Of a stretch of 64,000 nt of DNA, positions 20,000 through 32,059 are shown piece after piece. Under the pieces are notes generated by a model. It ran no database searches and had not been told where the DNA came from. It worked only from the letters and a program-made list of their open reading frames with translations. Numbering within the stretch: position 1 is the first letter of the stretch; every line of letters begins with the position of its first letter. The translations under genes and the position numbers were made by a program. Source of the DNA: Leuctra nigra (taxonomy: Eukaryota; Arthropoda; Insecta; Plecoptera; Leuctridae); the NCBI GenBank assembly GCA_934045905.1, contig OW203769.1:18569705-18633704 (forward strand). The letters run 5' to 3'.

Positions 20000-20420
20000 G
20001 GATATTTCACTATGGACTAGTCGATCGTCTGAATCGTTTGGCGTAAATTTCGTTCCGATCGGTCTAGCCGTTTTTGAGATGTGACGCACTTCCGGTTTCA
20101 AAATGGCGACATCAAAATAGTCTTATTAAAAGGCACTTCAGATGCCAAAAGCGCACATGTGGTAAAAATTTCAGATCAATCGGTTGAGCCGTTTAGGCTG
20201 TTGCCTTGACAGCAACTTTTCCTGAAATCGTCTAAAGAAGATGAAAGATGAAATTTCACTGTTTTCACGGCTCTCTAGCTCGCAAACGGCATGACCTATT
20301 ATTTCCCAAATTTCGAACATGTAGAAGGGGGGGGGGGGGAGGGGGGCTATAGCACGAAATTAAGATATTTTGCAACAATGTGAGATTTTCCAATTTTAAG
20401 ATCAAGTACCTTGTCCTTGG
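20000..20420 (-). repeat. Copy of the 57.8-58.9 kb element (family B)
   Basis: Read on the minus strand it matches 57955-58330: GCTATAGC..CCCCC against GAGCTATGGCCCACCCC, TTGCAACAATGTGAGATTTT against AAATCTCACATTGTTGCG, CCGTTTAGGCTGTTGCC against CACAGCCTAAACGGCTG. It contains a degenerate ETS/CRE-like site (GTGACGCACTTCCGG) near 20080 and a G tract near 20327. Confidence 0.7.
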
Positions 20421-20864
20421 CCGACACGAAAATTTCATAATAACATTTTTACTGAAACATGTTTAATGAAAAATTTTAACGTTTCAAAACTGCACCCATC
20501 AATCGAAAGATATTTTATTTGTTTTCAGTCAATCTCCGATTTAAAAAAAAAAATATATATATATAAGTTCTGCAAACCCCAGCAATGGTCAGTGCATGTG
20601 TGCAAAATTTTATTGATCGAACAAACGGTGAAACCTTTTTAATCGTCAGTAACAGAAGAAATCAGCAGAGGTTCGTGCCAAAAGAGAGAAAAGGAGACGC
20701 CCCCTCATTGATTAACAATCTGAGATAACAGTCAAGTTTCCTACTTAATTTAAATAGTCTACCTACAGTGAAAATTGGCCTTACAAGCATCGATAAGTAT
20801 TTATATTTATTTGAAAAACAATTCTTGAATGAACGGATTGCCTTGGCCAATTATTTGAAAATAT

Positions 20865-22450
20865 CAATTATTATGTAGTGCTAATTTTATTAAATTAAAT
20901 TTTTTTAATAAGGTGGCTTGGCAGCTATTTTTACACAGAGTGTTTTATGCCGATGTGAATCCTTCTTTAGTATATTTTTGACATAGATTTGCAATTTTTG
21001 AATTAACTGCTATATTTCTATAAAAATTACTCCACTTTCGATTTTATAAAGCTGAAGGTTAATTTCTAGTGTACCAAGACATAATGAAAGTATACCTATA
21101 TTGGGTATTTTTTCAACGGAGCTCTTGGTATATGAAATTATGTAGTTGGACTGAGTCTCTGTAATTGAGTGATGTTTTGACACATTTGGTTTGCCTGGGG
21201 GCCTATTCCTGAAAAAAGTGGGAGTATGAGAAAAAAATAGTGATAAAATAGGTATCAAGCTATCAACCAATAGAATCTAAGCCTGTTGGATTACTATCGG
21301 TTGTTAACAATTTTTTCACTATATTTTTCTAACACTCACTCTCACTTTTTTCAGGAATAGGCCCGATCTTGTGAGGGAGGACAATGTATGTGTATGTCAG
21401 GTAAATGAACTGTCTGCTCAATCATTTACTTTTACGAGGACGGCGAAAACATTGTCTAATAATACTGCCATCAATAATTTCCTAGCTACAGAAGACATAA
21501 CATTAAACTGTTGACTTGATAACTATGTGTATCAAAACATAATGCAGCTTGCTACAAACCAAAAGTAACCTCAAACAACACTGCAAGTCTAGCCGATAGC
21601 TTATCTTCCACATAACTACACGTAGTAAGCAATATATACCTAGATACTTGTTCAAATACTCACATAGTATGTGTTTCTCAACTACAATATCGTTTAATTC
21701 TGAATTAACTAGAAAATCGCATGGAGAGTAACAGAAAGTACACGATGATGATTTCTTGCAAACTTTATTTACCGAGGTAAGCTGGACACAAGTAGAGGAG
21801 AGCCAACATGAAAAAAATCAGGACTAGAAGTGCCAACTTCACAAAAACTATAAAATAACCTGCCGATGATCATTTCCAAAGCGAATAATAACCTACAATA
21901 TGTATGCTATCAGTCCACATTATTTGTACGTTTAAAATAATTAAAAGATGTCAAAACACTATCACTGTATAAAAAGGCACTATATTATGGGCTCTAGCTG
22001 TCATTATTTTTCTTTGCCAGTTACAGTCGGAGCAGTGAATGTTTAAACTCTCACCAGATGAAGCCACCGTCACTCGCTCTGTTAGGCCGAGAAAGACGTC
22101 ATTGCAAAGTGAGTGCGCAACGAAGTGTTTCTCGGCCTAGCAGAAAAACGGCCTAACAGCGCATTCTGTTGACAGTTCAAACACTCTGTGCCCCGACCTG
22201 TATATATTGCACAACGGAGAACTAATATATTATGAAGTGCCTGACATTTTATTCCTTTATTATTACTTACCAACTTAAAAGGCTGTCGTCAACTCTATCT
22301 ACGATTCATTTATCAGTTTCCTCACGCCCTATTATCGAAAATAACTTTGATAGGTATAACTTAAAAATGATTAGAAACATATTCAATTTATCGACAAAAT
22401 CCTTGTTAGTGTGGATATGCTTGGCAGCTATTTTTTTACAAGTGTTGACT
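20865..22450. mobile_element. Large foldback-family element, related to 32060-34010
   Basis: The left end carries GGCTTGGCAGCTATTTTTACACAGAGTG, as at 33925-33960 (inverted) and 32115. Inside, CATAACTACACGTAG, AACATAATGCAGCTTGCTACAAACC and GCTGGACACAAGTAGAGGAGAGCCAAC match the 32.4-32.9 kb arm. The right half is rearranged: GCTTGGCAGCTATTTTTTTACAAGTG near 22415 has the same orientation as the left end. Short ORFs inside are not convincing. Confidence 0.6.
21198..21364. mobile_element. MITE of about 165 bp with GGCCTATTCCTGAAAAAAGTG ends
   Basis: Perfect inverted ends of about 20 bp (GGGCCTATTCCTGAAAAAAG and TTTTTTCAGGAATAGGCCC) surround a short AT-rich core. The paralogous arm near 33635 reads AAGACCAGGCAAAACAAATTG with no insertion and so serves as an empty site. 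A second copy is at 39925-40072. Confidence 0.85.
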
Positions 22451-22539
22451 ATCAATATGTATTAAAATATCTTGCAAGAAAACTCATTTCTTCCACATAA
22501 GGCAAAAGCATTAATTTGATAGGGGCTATATCGTTATGT

Positions 22540-23393
22540 CTTTCAATTGCATTGAAACTATTTATTAAATGTAACAATCTTGTTAACTATATTGAATATT
22601 AATGTAGTGGAATTTAAAAGAAAAGTTTATACACAATTTTTATTTAATAATTTGGAGTTGGAAGGAAATTAAGGTAACATACAACTGTCACATGTTAACA
22701 CTAGTAGACAGGATTATGGTTACATAAAAAATACATAATATTACATAATACACTATTTCTGATTGCCCAAATAGTTTTATACATACGGTAAATCTGCTAA
22801 ATACTGATTAATACACGTTTTTTTCATTTACACACAATTTGCACACTCCATTCAAAATTCAAGATTTCAATTCAAAAAATTAACTTTTAGTACAGAAAAC
22901 ATTGCACTAGTAGAAGTGTGAATTTTCGTATTTATAGGCTGTTTAGTGTCTTGGTTATCATATTATGTTTTGCTCATATACTTCATAAGCTGTTATTAAA
23001 TTAGGAGCAAATTAACTAAAAATAACCACTTACATTATTTAATATTCAAATTATTGCAAAAATAGAAACTTAACATTATAAAGAGGACAACCTTGTATAT
23101 TATATAAATCTAGATAAATTGAATAAGGTTTTGATAATTGATAAATTAATACATTCGTAGAACTCAATTTGAATGCTGTATGATGCAGCTAAAAAAACAC
23201 ACACATTATTAGATTTGTTGTGTTGACAGCTTGACAGACGTGTTCTTCAACTCATACCTGACAAGCTCGCTGCCAGTGTCACACTTGTACTGGCACATAC
23301 GTACAGCCGCTCTCCCTGAATCACGTTCCAGTGGATAACAAGTTGTAATGCTCGCTATCTAGATATATCGATTGTAATTGTACACCATCTGTT
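22540..23393 (-). other. 3' flank of ZNF2, separated from its coding part by insertions
   Basis: It matches the ZNF1 flank: TGTCTTTCAATTGCATT, TTACACACAATTTGCA, AACAAGTTGTAATGCTCGCTATCTAGA. It also retains the degraded finger segment near 23230-23330 (ACTGGCACATACGTACAGCC). The two insertions 23394-24519 and 24524-25324 lie between it and the ZNF2 stop codon. Confidence 0.75.
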
Positions 23394-24519
23394 CCCAGCA
23401 AACACAAGGTTGTACCTGGGACCTCCCCAGTCCCTCCTAATTAAGGATGTAGGATATCCCCAGTCCTTCCTAAAATGATCCTAAAAGCCTCCCCACAGCT
23501 TCCTTATGGGGATCCTAAATGGCTCCCAGGTACATCCTGGGGAGGGAGGACCATCCTAAAAAAAGGAAGGTCTGCCTTTTTTTAGGAGGAATTCTGCCTT
23601 TTTTAGGAAGAATTCTGCCTTTTTGAGGATATCCATCTCCTAAATTAGGACATAATTTCCTAGATAAGGTAGATCATTTTCCACGATATTACAATTGAGT
23701 GCCTTTTCAAAATGCCTTATTTAATATATTTAATACACGACAGAGCGATATAATATATAGATCGATAGATATACACTAACACTGACAGGACAGGGGTAGG
23801 CTCACTCCACCAAAAAAGTGAAGCATTTTTGCATCACTTGCGGGACACCGACAACAAACACCAACATGACAGCGTCAGATTAGCTGCTACCATTCATTTC
23901 TTTGAAGGAATTTATTCATTTATAGTTTGAATGCATCATACCTACAAACAATATGGATCGGAGTGCAGGGGACAACTTGCAGGGGACAACTACTAAAGAG
24001 GAAATACACATTTGTCCTATCATGTAAAGCAACGTGTCTCATTTTGTTACAAATTCTTATAATTTTTGCCAGATTTTGGTAATAATAAAACCTACCTACT
24101 TTAAACAAACAATAAAGATATCTGAGTAAAACATAAATCTATATTGAAGTTGAAGGGCAGAGTACTCTGTTGACAGCTAACGAAACCTATATAAATATTT
24201 CAATAGCGGCCATTTTTAGTGTAATATATCCTAAAAAAAGGCAATTGCCTAATTTAGGGAAGACCGTCCTAAAAAAAGGAAGGTCTGCCTTTTTTAGGAG
24301 GTATTCTGCCTTTTTTAGGAAGAATTCTGCCTTTTTTTAGGATATCCCTCCCTAAATTTGGCAGTTGCCATTTTTAGAATAAGCCATCTTGAATTTGGAA
24401 GAGTCCTCCTTACTAGGATGTACCAGGGAGGTCCCCAGTACATCCTTGTAAGGATATCCCTATTTAAGGAGCACCATCCTAATATTAGGACCTCCCAGGG
24501 AGCTCCTGTGTTTGCTGGG
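23394..24519. mobile_element. Inverted-repeat element CCCAGCAAACAC..GTGTTTGCTGGG
   Basis: Ends CCCAGCAAACACAAGG and CTCCTGTGTTTGCTGGG. The arms have internal near-duplicates of AAGGTCTGCCTTTTTTTAGG and AGAATTCTGCCTTTTT. It is flanked by TT on both sides and inserted inside the left TTAA of the next element, so it is the younger of the two. Non-coding. Confidence 0.82.
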
Positions 24520-24523
24520 TTAA

Positions 24524-25324
24524 AGGGGGGCAACGGTCAAAACTAAAAATTTACCATAATTCCTAAATATATTATATATATCTTTAAGACATACGCAAAG
24601 GGTTAAATTCTATTAATGATAGTGAAAGCAGGAGACCGAAAAACGTGATTTTAATCGCAACTATGCAAAGGATTTTAGTCCCATAAGGAATAAGCTGGGC
24701 ACAAAATGTCCGTTGGGAACGTAGGAGAACCAAAATAGAAAGAAAAAAACGAAGCCCTGATATATATTAAGCGGAATGTTTTCTTTATTTTACCTCTCCA
24801 CAAAATTTCTGTAGCTCTGACCATTGAGCTGTAATTAAATAATTACTAGGTTAATTAACCGAGAATGCTGCACTTTTTATGGTACAGATTTAGCGCTGAG
24901 TAATCTCTCCGCCTCTTCGATACACGATGCCTTGTTTTGACTGCGCACTCAGCGATAATTAAAAATAAGACGCCGTTAGGTCGTGGACACTTGAAACTTT
25001 AAATGTCCTAATATAAATATTTCAATGGTTGTGTTGAATGTGTCATTCGTCAGTCATTCATAACTCGACTACTGAGGAATGTGAGAGAGAGAGATGCATC
25101 TGCAAAATCCGCCTACTTGCTTGCACGCCTACTCGCTCGCTGTACAGCACCGCTCAAGAAATGTTCATCGTATAAGCGAAAATTCTCAGCGCTTTAGATG
25201 CAGTCTACTCAACAATTATTATTGTTTATTGAAGAACCTTAGGCACATTTACACTTATGTATTACCTATTAACATGGTGTTATGGAAATGTAGTCATTTT
25301 TAAGATTCTGACCGTTGCCGCCCT
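24524..25324. mobile_element. piggyBac-type MITE with TTAA target duplication
   Basis: Ends AGGGGGGCAACGGTCA and TGACCGTTGCCGCCCT, flanked by TTAA at 24520-24523 and 25325-25328. ZNF1 has an unoccupied CTGTTAAGAATATC at the matching place (near 17698). TTAA duplication is the signature of piggyBac-family transposases. No transposase is seen, so it is non-autonomous. Confidence 0.88.
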
Positions 25325-25395
25325 TTAAGAATATCATAGACTGCGTATTAACAGGTTGCACTTGATGCGTTGATGGAACAGATGTCACATGTTTA

Positions 25396-26069
25396 TTATA
25401 TCTCCCCAGAATGCTTGCGCAGGTGGCGTACAAGGCCGTACTTAGTGTGAGATCCATAGTCACACTGTGCGCATTGGAACTGCTTCTCCTGTGAATGTAT
25501 TCGTTTGTGTCTGACCAGGTGACTACTCGTGGAACATGTGAACGTGCATATGTCACATGTATATGGACGCTCACCAGTATGAGTGCGCAGGTAAGAGACT
25601 TCAAGGTTTCTCTTAGTGTGAGATGCATAGTTACACTGCGCGCATTTGAACGTCGTCTCCTGTGAATGTATACGTTTGTGTTCGACCAGAAGACTACTGC
25701 GGGCACATGTGAACGTGCATATGTCACAAGAATATGGACGCTCACCAGTATGAGTGCGCAAGTGAACTACAAGATTGCTTCTCTCGTGAGATCCATAGTC
25801 ACACTGGTTGCATTTAAATCTCTTCTCCTTCGAATGACGACGTTTGTGTCGTGTCAGATTACCGCTTCTGGCGACCTTGAATGAGCCGACGTCGCATGCG
25901 TATGGTCGCTCTCCTGAATGCATACGCTGGTGTCTTACAAGTTTGTTCTTCTCCTGTGTACGATAAACACATAGGTCACATTGATGCTTCTTCTTGCAAT
26001 GATTACGTCTCTTGTGCTGAACAAGGTAGCGTTTAGATTTGCCCTGGTAACTGCAGAGTTTGTTGCCTT
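25396..26069 (-). pseudogene. ZNF2, C-terminal part (zinc fingers)
   Basis: The open frame runs from LCSYQGKSK through HLRKHSGEI to TAA at 25398-25396. It has two more fingers than ZNF1 (additional FKCAQCNYASHTKRNL and YTCDICTFTCSTSSHL units). Damage is visible. One finger reads YACDVGSF, with its second Cys changed to Gly. Another reads NLEVSYLRTH, where an extra codon and a His change remove a ligand. An insertion at 26070-27205 separates it from the N-terminal part. Either the locus is dead, or it makes truncated products. Confidence 0.82.
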
Positions 26070-27205
26070 GTCTCCTGCCCAACTCTGGGTTGGCAACTAA
26101 AATTGCTCCGGCCGGCGAAAGCCGAAGAGGGGCGTGGGTGACTGGTCCAAGTGGTGATGGCTCGGGGATGTGAGATTAAATGTAGAATTAGTACATGGAT
26201 GGAATAGAGGTGTATATTCGACAGATAAACAGGTGAATAATGTTGTACCACTCAGGAACAACTGAGGGTCGTACAGAGTGAATAATAAATCTTGACAAAT
26301 CAAAGATTATTCAGAGTTACAATGGTATTAAACGTAGTACCTAATGAAATGTACAATCCGTACAGTCAAATATTCCACAAGGTCAAATGCCTGTCGTGGA
26401 ATGAGAGAGATGGCAGACCCAAGGTCGAGCCAAAAATACATAAGAAATACACTATTCAAATTACATAGAAAATACACTTGAAATAATAATCATACGCTAT
26501 AATCATACAAATACGCTAGTGAAAACTAGCCAAGTTCCAGACACATACGTGATCTTCACGTAGCGCTTCTATCAAATTTAGATAGGTTCAAGTTACAAAA
26601 TAGAATTTAGAATAGGTTTAACTAGACTTAGAAGCGGCACAATTAACAACCAGACTTTAGATAGACCTGAACGGGAATAACGCCCATGCAGTCGGATAAC
26701 ATGTGCACTGTTATCTCCCTGACAAAGAGCACTGAGAATACATGAATCTCAACGAAGTTAACGCGATCGACGAAAGCAAGTAAATAAATACCTCAAACTC
26801 GAATCAGCTTAGTTTAATGTTTTATGGTTCAGAGGAGAAACCAAAGAACCCAGATCCACAAGCGTGTAAAACATTAAGCAACTCCCGAAGGATTCTACTC
26901 ACGAACTCCCCTGCGAAACCGAACCGTCTTCACCAAAGTCTGGTCGTCAAAAGGCACCGATCTCTCGTTACAATCCAGCAATTGATCTCCGATCGATCAA
27001 AATGTGCTTTCGAGAGAGAAAGAAGATCGGCTTGTCCATCGAACAGACAGAGACAGAGCGAATATGGGGCGGCCCAGCTAGAGCGAGGAGTCTCCAACCC
27101 AGCGCCTAGATAGGTCCCCTCGAACCAAAAGCAACGCATAAGCAAAGACCTTGACATGTGAAGGCCGACAGGCCGGGGCGCCAAAATACAAACGTAACAA
27201 GTTAA
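26070..27205 (-). mobile_element. Solo-LTR-like insertion splitting ZNF2
   Basis: On the minus strand it begins TGTTAACTTG and ends AAGGCAACA (TGTT..AACA), about 1.13 kb, as for retroviral-type or BEL-type LTRs. It holds an AATAAA-like tract and no protein frame. ZNF1 and ZNF3 are continuous across this point (CTCTTGTGAACTCTGCAG), which proves insertion. A clean target duplication is not seen; about six bases of ZNF code are missing. It could also be another class of element that happens to have TG..CA ends. Confidence 0.65.
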
Positions 27206-27951
27206 CAATAGTAGAGCGAGTCTCTGGAAGGAACGAGGCTGTTGTTTAGTGGATCTGTGTCTTGACTTGGTTCAGTGTGATCCTCGCTAGAAGACGGCAG
27301 AGTGTTGCTTGAACAGCAGGTTGATTCACATTGGGTGAGAAAAACAGAACACTTCTTCACTTGGTTCATCTGCAAGGAATGACTGAACTTGTGATCCACA
27401 AGGTTCCGTTTGGAGTTACACTGGTAACTGCAGAGTTCACAAGAGTAGAGCAAGTCTCTGGGAAGCTGGCTGGTTCCTGGTTGATCCATATCAACAACAT
27501 GGCCGGGATCGTTATCCTCGCTAGAAGACGGCAGAGTGTTGCTTGAACTGCAGGTTGAATCACATCTGGTCAGAAACACGGAACACTGCCTCACTTGGTT
27601 CATCTGCAAGGAATGACTGAACTTGTGTTCGGCATGGGAGCATTCGAAGTAAGTATTGAAACTGCAGATGGGGCACGAATAGATCTTCTCTATGGTGTGA
27701 TCAACAAGTGGCTCTGTGTCTTGACTTGGTTGAATGTGGACATCGTTATCCTCGTTGGGCAATTCAGTGTCAACTTCAGATTTAATGGGAATATCCAACA
27801 CGTCTTTCTTGATGTTTTGCTGTGGTGGTAGCAAGCCGTCTTCTGTTGGCTGGATAGATGAAGCTGAAGTAACATGGTTCAATTTGATGTTAGAATCTTC
27901 ATCATCTTCTGGCTCAGTTTTAATCATGATGTTGCTGATTTGCAGCGCCAT
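27206..27951 (-). pseudogene. ZNF2, N-terminal part
   Basis: ATG at 27951-27949 (MALQISNIMIKTEPEDDEDS), after a TTTGTTGCAG acceptor as in ZNF1. It keeps IKTE and IKSE motifs, fingers a and b and both CSVFL.RCDSTC-type spacers, and stops being ZNF-like at SLVPSRDSLYY where the insertion begins. Without the insertion it would continue into the 25396-26069 part. No other disabling change is seen in this half. Confidence 0.82.
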
Positions 27952-28029
27952 GATGTTATTTCCTCTCTGCAACAAAGCAATTGCCCAGATTAAACACCAA
28001 CAATAGGTTTGAAATCCGAGTTGCGGCAA

Positions 28030-29445
28030 CTTTTCTTAGCAATCATATCACAAAGGCGAATTTTTAAAGGAATGTTATTCATTGGTATACCAATTATCCA
28101 TATGTTACATAATATGTTATAAGTTGTAAGAATAAAATAAAAAATTAGTGCAATTCCCATAAAGAACTCTGCGTGTTAAAATAACAACCCAGTCAACTAA
28201 AAAAAAAATAGACAAAATATAAATATTCAGCACTAAAAAGTAGGATAAACAATTGGCGAATACTCCAGTCACTTGACTGAATGAATGGGTATAACCCCAA
28301 CCAATTTTTGTTTCTTTTTGACGTTATTAATTAGGAAACCAAACGAAACTTCCGTTATTAACGAAAGTTTAACACATTTTTGGACGATATTTAATTTTTC
28401 TCAAAAGTTTTTCAAAATCGAAATTTTTTTCTTACCTAAAAGTCTCAAAGAATAATTTACTTTAATAAAACCGCTCCAGAAGAGTCGTTATTTTTTACAT
28501 TGAACTACTCCGCAATGAAACACTATGACATATCAAAAGTTTACCGAAATCTGCTTTTTAAAACCAATTTCACCCTAATATTTTCGACTTGCATTAAAAA
28601 AAATTTGATTCCCAATTCAATTTGAAAACACAAACTAATTGAAAATAAGAATAATTAATGTATACCATTTTTATACATTCAATATTGTTAAGAAATAAGA
28701 AAAATTACATTTCCAAGCCGCCATTTTTTTCTTGCAGACAATTTTGGGAAAATCACATATTAATTTTTATCCAATAAACAATAAAATTTTCGGATAATTA
28801 TTTACGTGATTAAACAGGTATTGTTAAAAATTTAAACAATCAATAAAAAATAATTTTCGCAATATTACATCAAACCGGCTTTAAAACAACAGCCATTGGA
28901 GCTATTTGGACACAATTTTCAGAAATTGTGCATAACGTAAAGCAATATGACATTATATTTAAAATTAACTTATATCTAAAGATTTAAAAAAAACTATTAA
29001 CTAAAGATGGCGATTAAAATATGATCACCAGTAGTGAGCGTGAGTAGTAAACTTCTGGACACTTAGTAGTTCCAAGAAGTTTCAACCTAAAGTAGTTTTT
29101 TTTAAATATATTTTTATTTATTTTAAATTAAATACATTTAAACGTAGCCCCGCTAAACCAACAATGACTTGTCGGCAGGGCTACTAAATTCAATTAATAC
29201 AAATTACAATAGAAATAAAAAACACTCTCCAATCATCACACTCGTGACTGTCAAAGAATACACACAATTCAAAGTAATAAAGTAAATACACAAATAATAT
29301 ATAATTTCTATTACACAAAAGAGAGAGAAAAAAACATACAAAGGCGCATCGGACTCCACAGAATTGAAACCAGTTAATAATTAAGCCAAATTTTCTACAA
29401 CCCATTTTTTTATTATTGTTTTAACATCTGATATTTTTTTTAAAT
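28030..29445. other. AT-rich spacer upstream of ZNF2
   Basis: No gene is supported. A short hairpin GTAGCCCCGC/GCAGGGCTAC lies near 29143-29185. The minus-strand ORF at 29190-29405 is low-complexity and unconvincing. Confidence 0.35.
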
Positions 29446-29450
29446 TTCTT

Positions 29451-30676
29451 AATAGGCAACTCTCTCTTCATTTTTTTATGTTTTAATATAATTGTAAATT
29501 TCGGGTGGAATTCAAGGATATTTTTTTAAAAAAAATTAGATGAAAATTGACGGAGTTATATGTGTTTCAATATTTCATTCTATTTGCGATTTGAATCTGG
29601 CGCAAAAACGATCGCCACGCACAGCCTTCTACGCACACTAGAGTTTGACTGGGATGACGTCAGAATGGTGCAGATTGCAGCAAGAACCAAAGTGACAGCA
29701 TCTACGCCCACCTTTTTGTAAGTTTTACGGTTTTGTTCTTGATATTGTGATCATATTGTGTTCTTATAATGGATGTAGAACAAAATCGGAAGAAAAGGAA
29801 ATTAAATAAGAATTGCATTGTGCCTCTCTGTACAAATTCTACGAAAATTTCTCCTAATAAAAATTCATTAGAGTTCCGAAGAATCCAAGACGTCGCAGAA
29901 CATGGTTGAAATCTTGTAGAAGAATGGAAAGTGTTTCATCGGAGACACATTTGTACTGCTGTGAAGATCATTTCTTTGTAAGTGCTATCTTTCTTTCATT
30001 GTGTTTGTGTGTCAAGTAGGTAGGTAGTAGGTAGGTTTTGATTTGAAATAGGCTGCAGGTATGTAGGTAGCTTGTAATCCATGTATTTCTTCTTTTAAAT
30101 CAGTAGGAACACTTCTCGAGTGGTGTAGATATGAATACATTAACTATAAATAACATAATTTATTAATTATTGAATATGTATTATACAGATTTGTGTCATA
30201 CTATGCAACTTGGAGCTTGTGACAGCAAGTGACGGATAGACCTAGGTACACTTACCTTCAATTTTAAACTCATTTCAACACTGCTCATCCATTATTCTTC
30301 ATTAATAATATAGCACATTACAATTATGATGTACACATACAGCAAATTGCCATAATATGCCGGAGAAAATTCAATATCCAAAAGTTTAAACATCTTGAAC
30401 TTATCACAGCACATAACACCATTGTATTTGATTCTGTCAAAAGTCAGCTGCACCATTCTGACGTCACAGACCGATGAGCCAATCGCAGCGCGTTCTTGTT
30501 TAAGATTGGAATGTGAGGAATTTCATGAAGAATAGTGATCGGGAAAACACTGTTTATTCAGAGAAATAATGTTATTCTGTGAAAATATATATGTGGGCAT
30601 GATCGAAATATGTTCCTCTACTAAATTAAGTATATTTTAATGAAATTGCTAACTAGAGAGAGTTGCCTATTCAGGA
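29451..30676. mobile_element. DNA transposon remnant with a THAP-domain exon
   Basis: Outer inverted ends ATAGGCAACTCTCTCT (29451) and AGAGAGAGTTGCCTAT (to 30674). Inner inverted pair TGACGTCAGAATGGTGCAG (29654) and CTGCACCATTCTGACGTCA (30450). It carries the THAP coding piece at 29769-29978. THAP domains are the DNA-binding part of P-element-type transposases, so a P-like or other THAP transposon is the likely source. The flanks give no clear target duplication. Confidence 0.65.
29769..29978 (+). pseudogene. THAP zinc-finger exon with one frameshift
   Basis: From the ATG at 29769 the frame gives MDVEQNRKKRKLNKN then CIVPLCTNSTKISPNK. A shift near 29870 is needed to continue with VPKNPRRRRTWLKSCRR and LYCCEDHF, ending at FF before GTAAGT. 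This shows the full THAP signature: C-x4-C, then P, R..W and C-x2-H, with the closing F. The donor implies at least one more exon, which I do not find. Confidence 0.72.
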
Positions 30677-30822
30677 GGTAATTTATTAAATAAAGCTGGG
30701 ATCAAAGATTTCCTATTTCGCAACCCATAGGCATTGTAATGCAGGCCCGGAGCAAAATACCTGTCTCTATTTCTAGTCTGATAAGAATGCTGCACCGGAA
30801 TCTTGAACTCATGTTCAAAATA

Positions 30823-30873
30823 ATTCTTCTTCTTCTTCTTCTTCTTCTTCTTCTTCTTCTTCTTCTTCTTCTG
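30823..30873. repeat. (CTT)n microsatellite, the LINE 3' tail
   Basis: About 16 CTT units. On the minus strand this is (GAA)n following the LINE fragment at 30876-31640, as expected of a reverse-transcribed 3' tail. Confidence 0.85.
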
Positions 30874-30875
30874 TT

Positions 30876-31640
30876 AGCTAGGAGATTCCTCCTGTTGCTC
30901 GGCCTCTTCTTCTTTTCTCCTCTAGGATTGGATTGCCAGCTATCTGCCCATCTCTTGAGAGGTCGTCCTGGTAGTCTTCTCCCCGAAGGTCGTCCCCGTT
31001 TACAAATGCGGGCAAGTCGCTCATCTCCCATCCTCTCCACATGGCTGTTCCATTCCTTCTTCCTGATCTTATTCCATTCCACCACGTCTTGAACGCCACA
31101 TTGCTCCCTAATATCATCACTTCTTTGACAGTCCAGAAGCGTGACTCCTGCTATGGATCTTAGAACTATCATCTCGACAGTCCTAGCCTTTTGCTTTGTT
31201 TTTGCTGTCTCCGCTCTGGTTTCGGCTGCGTATGTCAAGACAGGACGCACCATCACTTTATAAATTCTTCTCTTGCATTCTCTACGCATGTACGTATTCC
31301 TCTAAATAGTGCTTCTCAGATATCCCGCTACCTGCGCCGCTTTCATTGATTGCTGCTGAACTTCACGAAGTAAGTCTCTGCTGCTTGTTATATCTACACC
31401 TAGATATTTGAAAGACATAACTTGCTTGACTAAACTCCCATCAATTTCCAATTTACACCTAACTGGCGTCTTGCTTATTACCATTGTTTTGGTCTTTTCA
31501 ACAGATATTTCCATGTTATATGTTTTTCCAGTTATATTAAATTGATGAAGTAATCGCTGCAGATTGTCTTCACTATTAGCCAGCAAAACTGCATCGTCAG
31601 CAAAACATATAATGTTAACATTGCTATTGCCCAACTTGTA
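30876..31640 (-). mobile_element. Truncated non-LTR retrotransposon with FADD reverse transcriptase motif
   Basis: 31634-31302 (minus) encodes NIICFADDAVLLANSEDNL, then EKTKTMVIS and FKYLGVDITS. This is the RT catalytic and following block, intact at FADD. A stop and frameshift near 31300 lead to 31289-30880, which encodes RIYKVMVRPVLTYAAET, SHVERMGDERLARI and LPGRPLKRWAD. The endonuclease and the first RT blocks are absent. A dead 5'-truncated copy. Confidence 0.85.
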
Positions 31641-31671
31641 GCCATCTTTGCATTTAACCGCCTCTATTAAA

Positions 31672-32015
31672 ATAATTCGTTAAAATAAAAATATAAAAAT
31701 GAATCTGCCTCACAGACAGCAATTTAGATTCCCTCTTACGCAAATCCCTATCCGGCCAAATGATTTTACAAATTCTCTTTTGTATTGAATCAATTTTACT
31801 GAGGTGCGTATCAGTTGTAAAACCCCAAGCCAGAACACCATATCTAATAATAGACTCAACTAACGCAAAATAAACTGTAAGTAACGTGTTATGATTAACA
31901 AAAGGCTTTAATATACGTTAACTATACATTCCCGATCTTAACTTCCCACACACCTTATCAATATGCTTATTCCACTTAAACTGATTATCTATTAAAAGTC
32001 CTAAATATACTTGTT
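31672..32015 (-). mobile_element. Fragment of a second, different LINE (CR1/Jockey-like)
   Basis: Minus-strand translation gives YLGLLIDNQFKWNKHIDKVC, then a stop, then LVESIIRYGVLAWGFTT and SIQKRICKII. This is the typical segment after the RT in CR1/L2/Jockey elements and does not match the fragment beside it. It has no RT core and is disabled by at least one stop. Confidence 0.75.
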
Positions 32016-32059
32016 CAGTAGTGTTTCAGTAGTTCACCATCTTAAATGAACACAAATAG

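Larger units (their letters stand above)
19021..20900. repeat. Upstream flank of ZNF1, part of an inverted segmental duplication
   Basis: Blocks 19130-19480 and 20640-20900 recur inverted at 36030-36540 and 35620-35800. Examples: ATGTTCTATTTTTGG against CCAAAAATAGAACAT, AACAACATCTTCCTT against AAGGAAGATGTTGTT, GCATCGATAAGTATTTAT against ATAAATACTTATCGATGC. A family A edge (AACGAGGAAAACGCTCAGTG) at about 19422 is mirrored at 36190-36245. Confidence 0.75.

Noticed and set aside
25666..25884. Plus-strand ORFs over the zinc-finger genes (also 17788-18039, 27331-27831, and minus ORFs at 38029-38496)
   Set aside because: Antisense shadows of the zinc-finger code. They repeat wherever the fingers repeat and have no family resemblance of their own.
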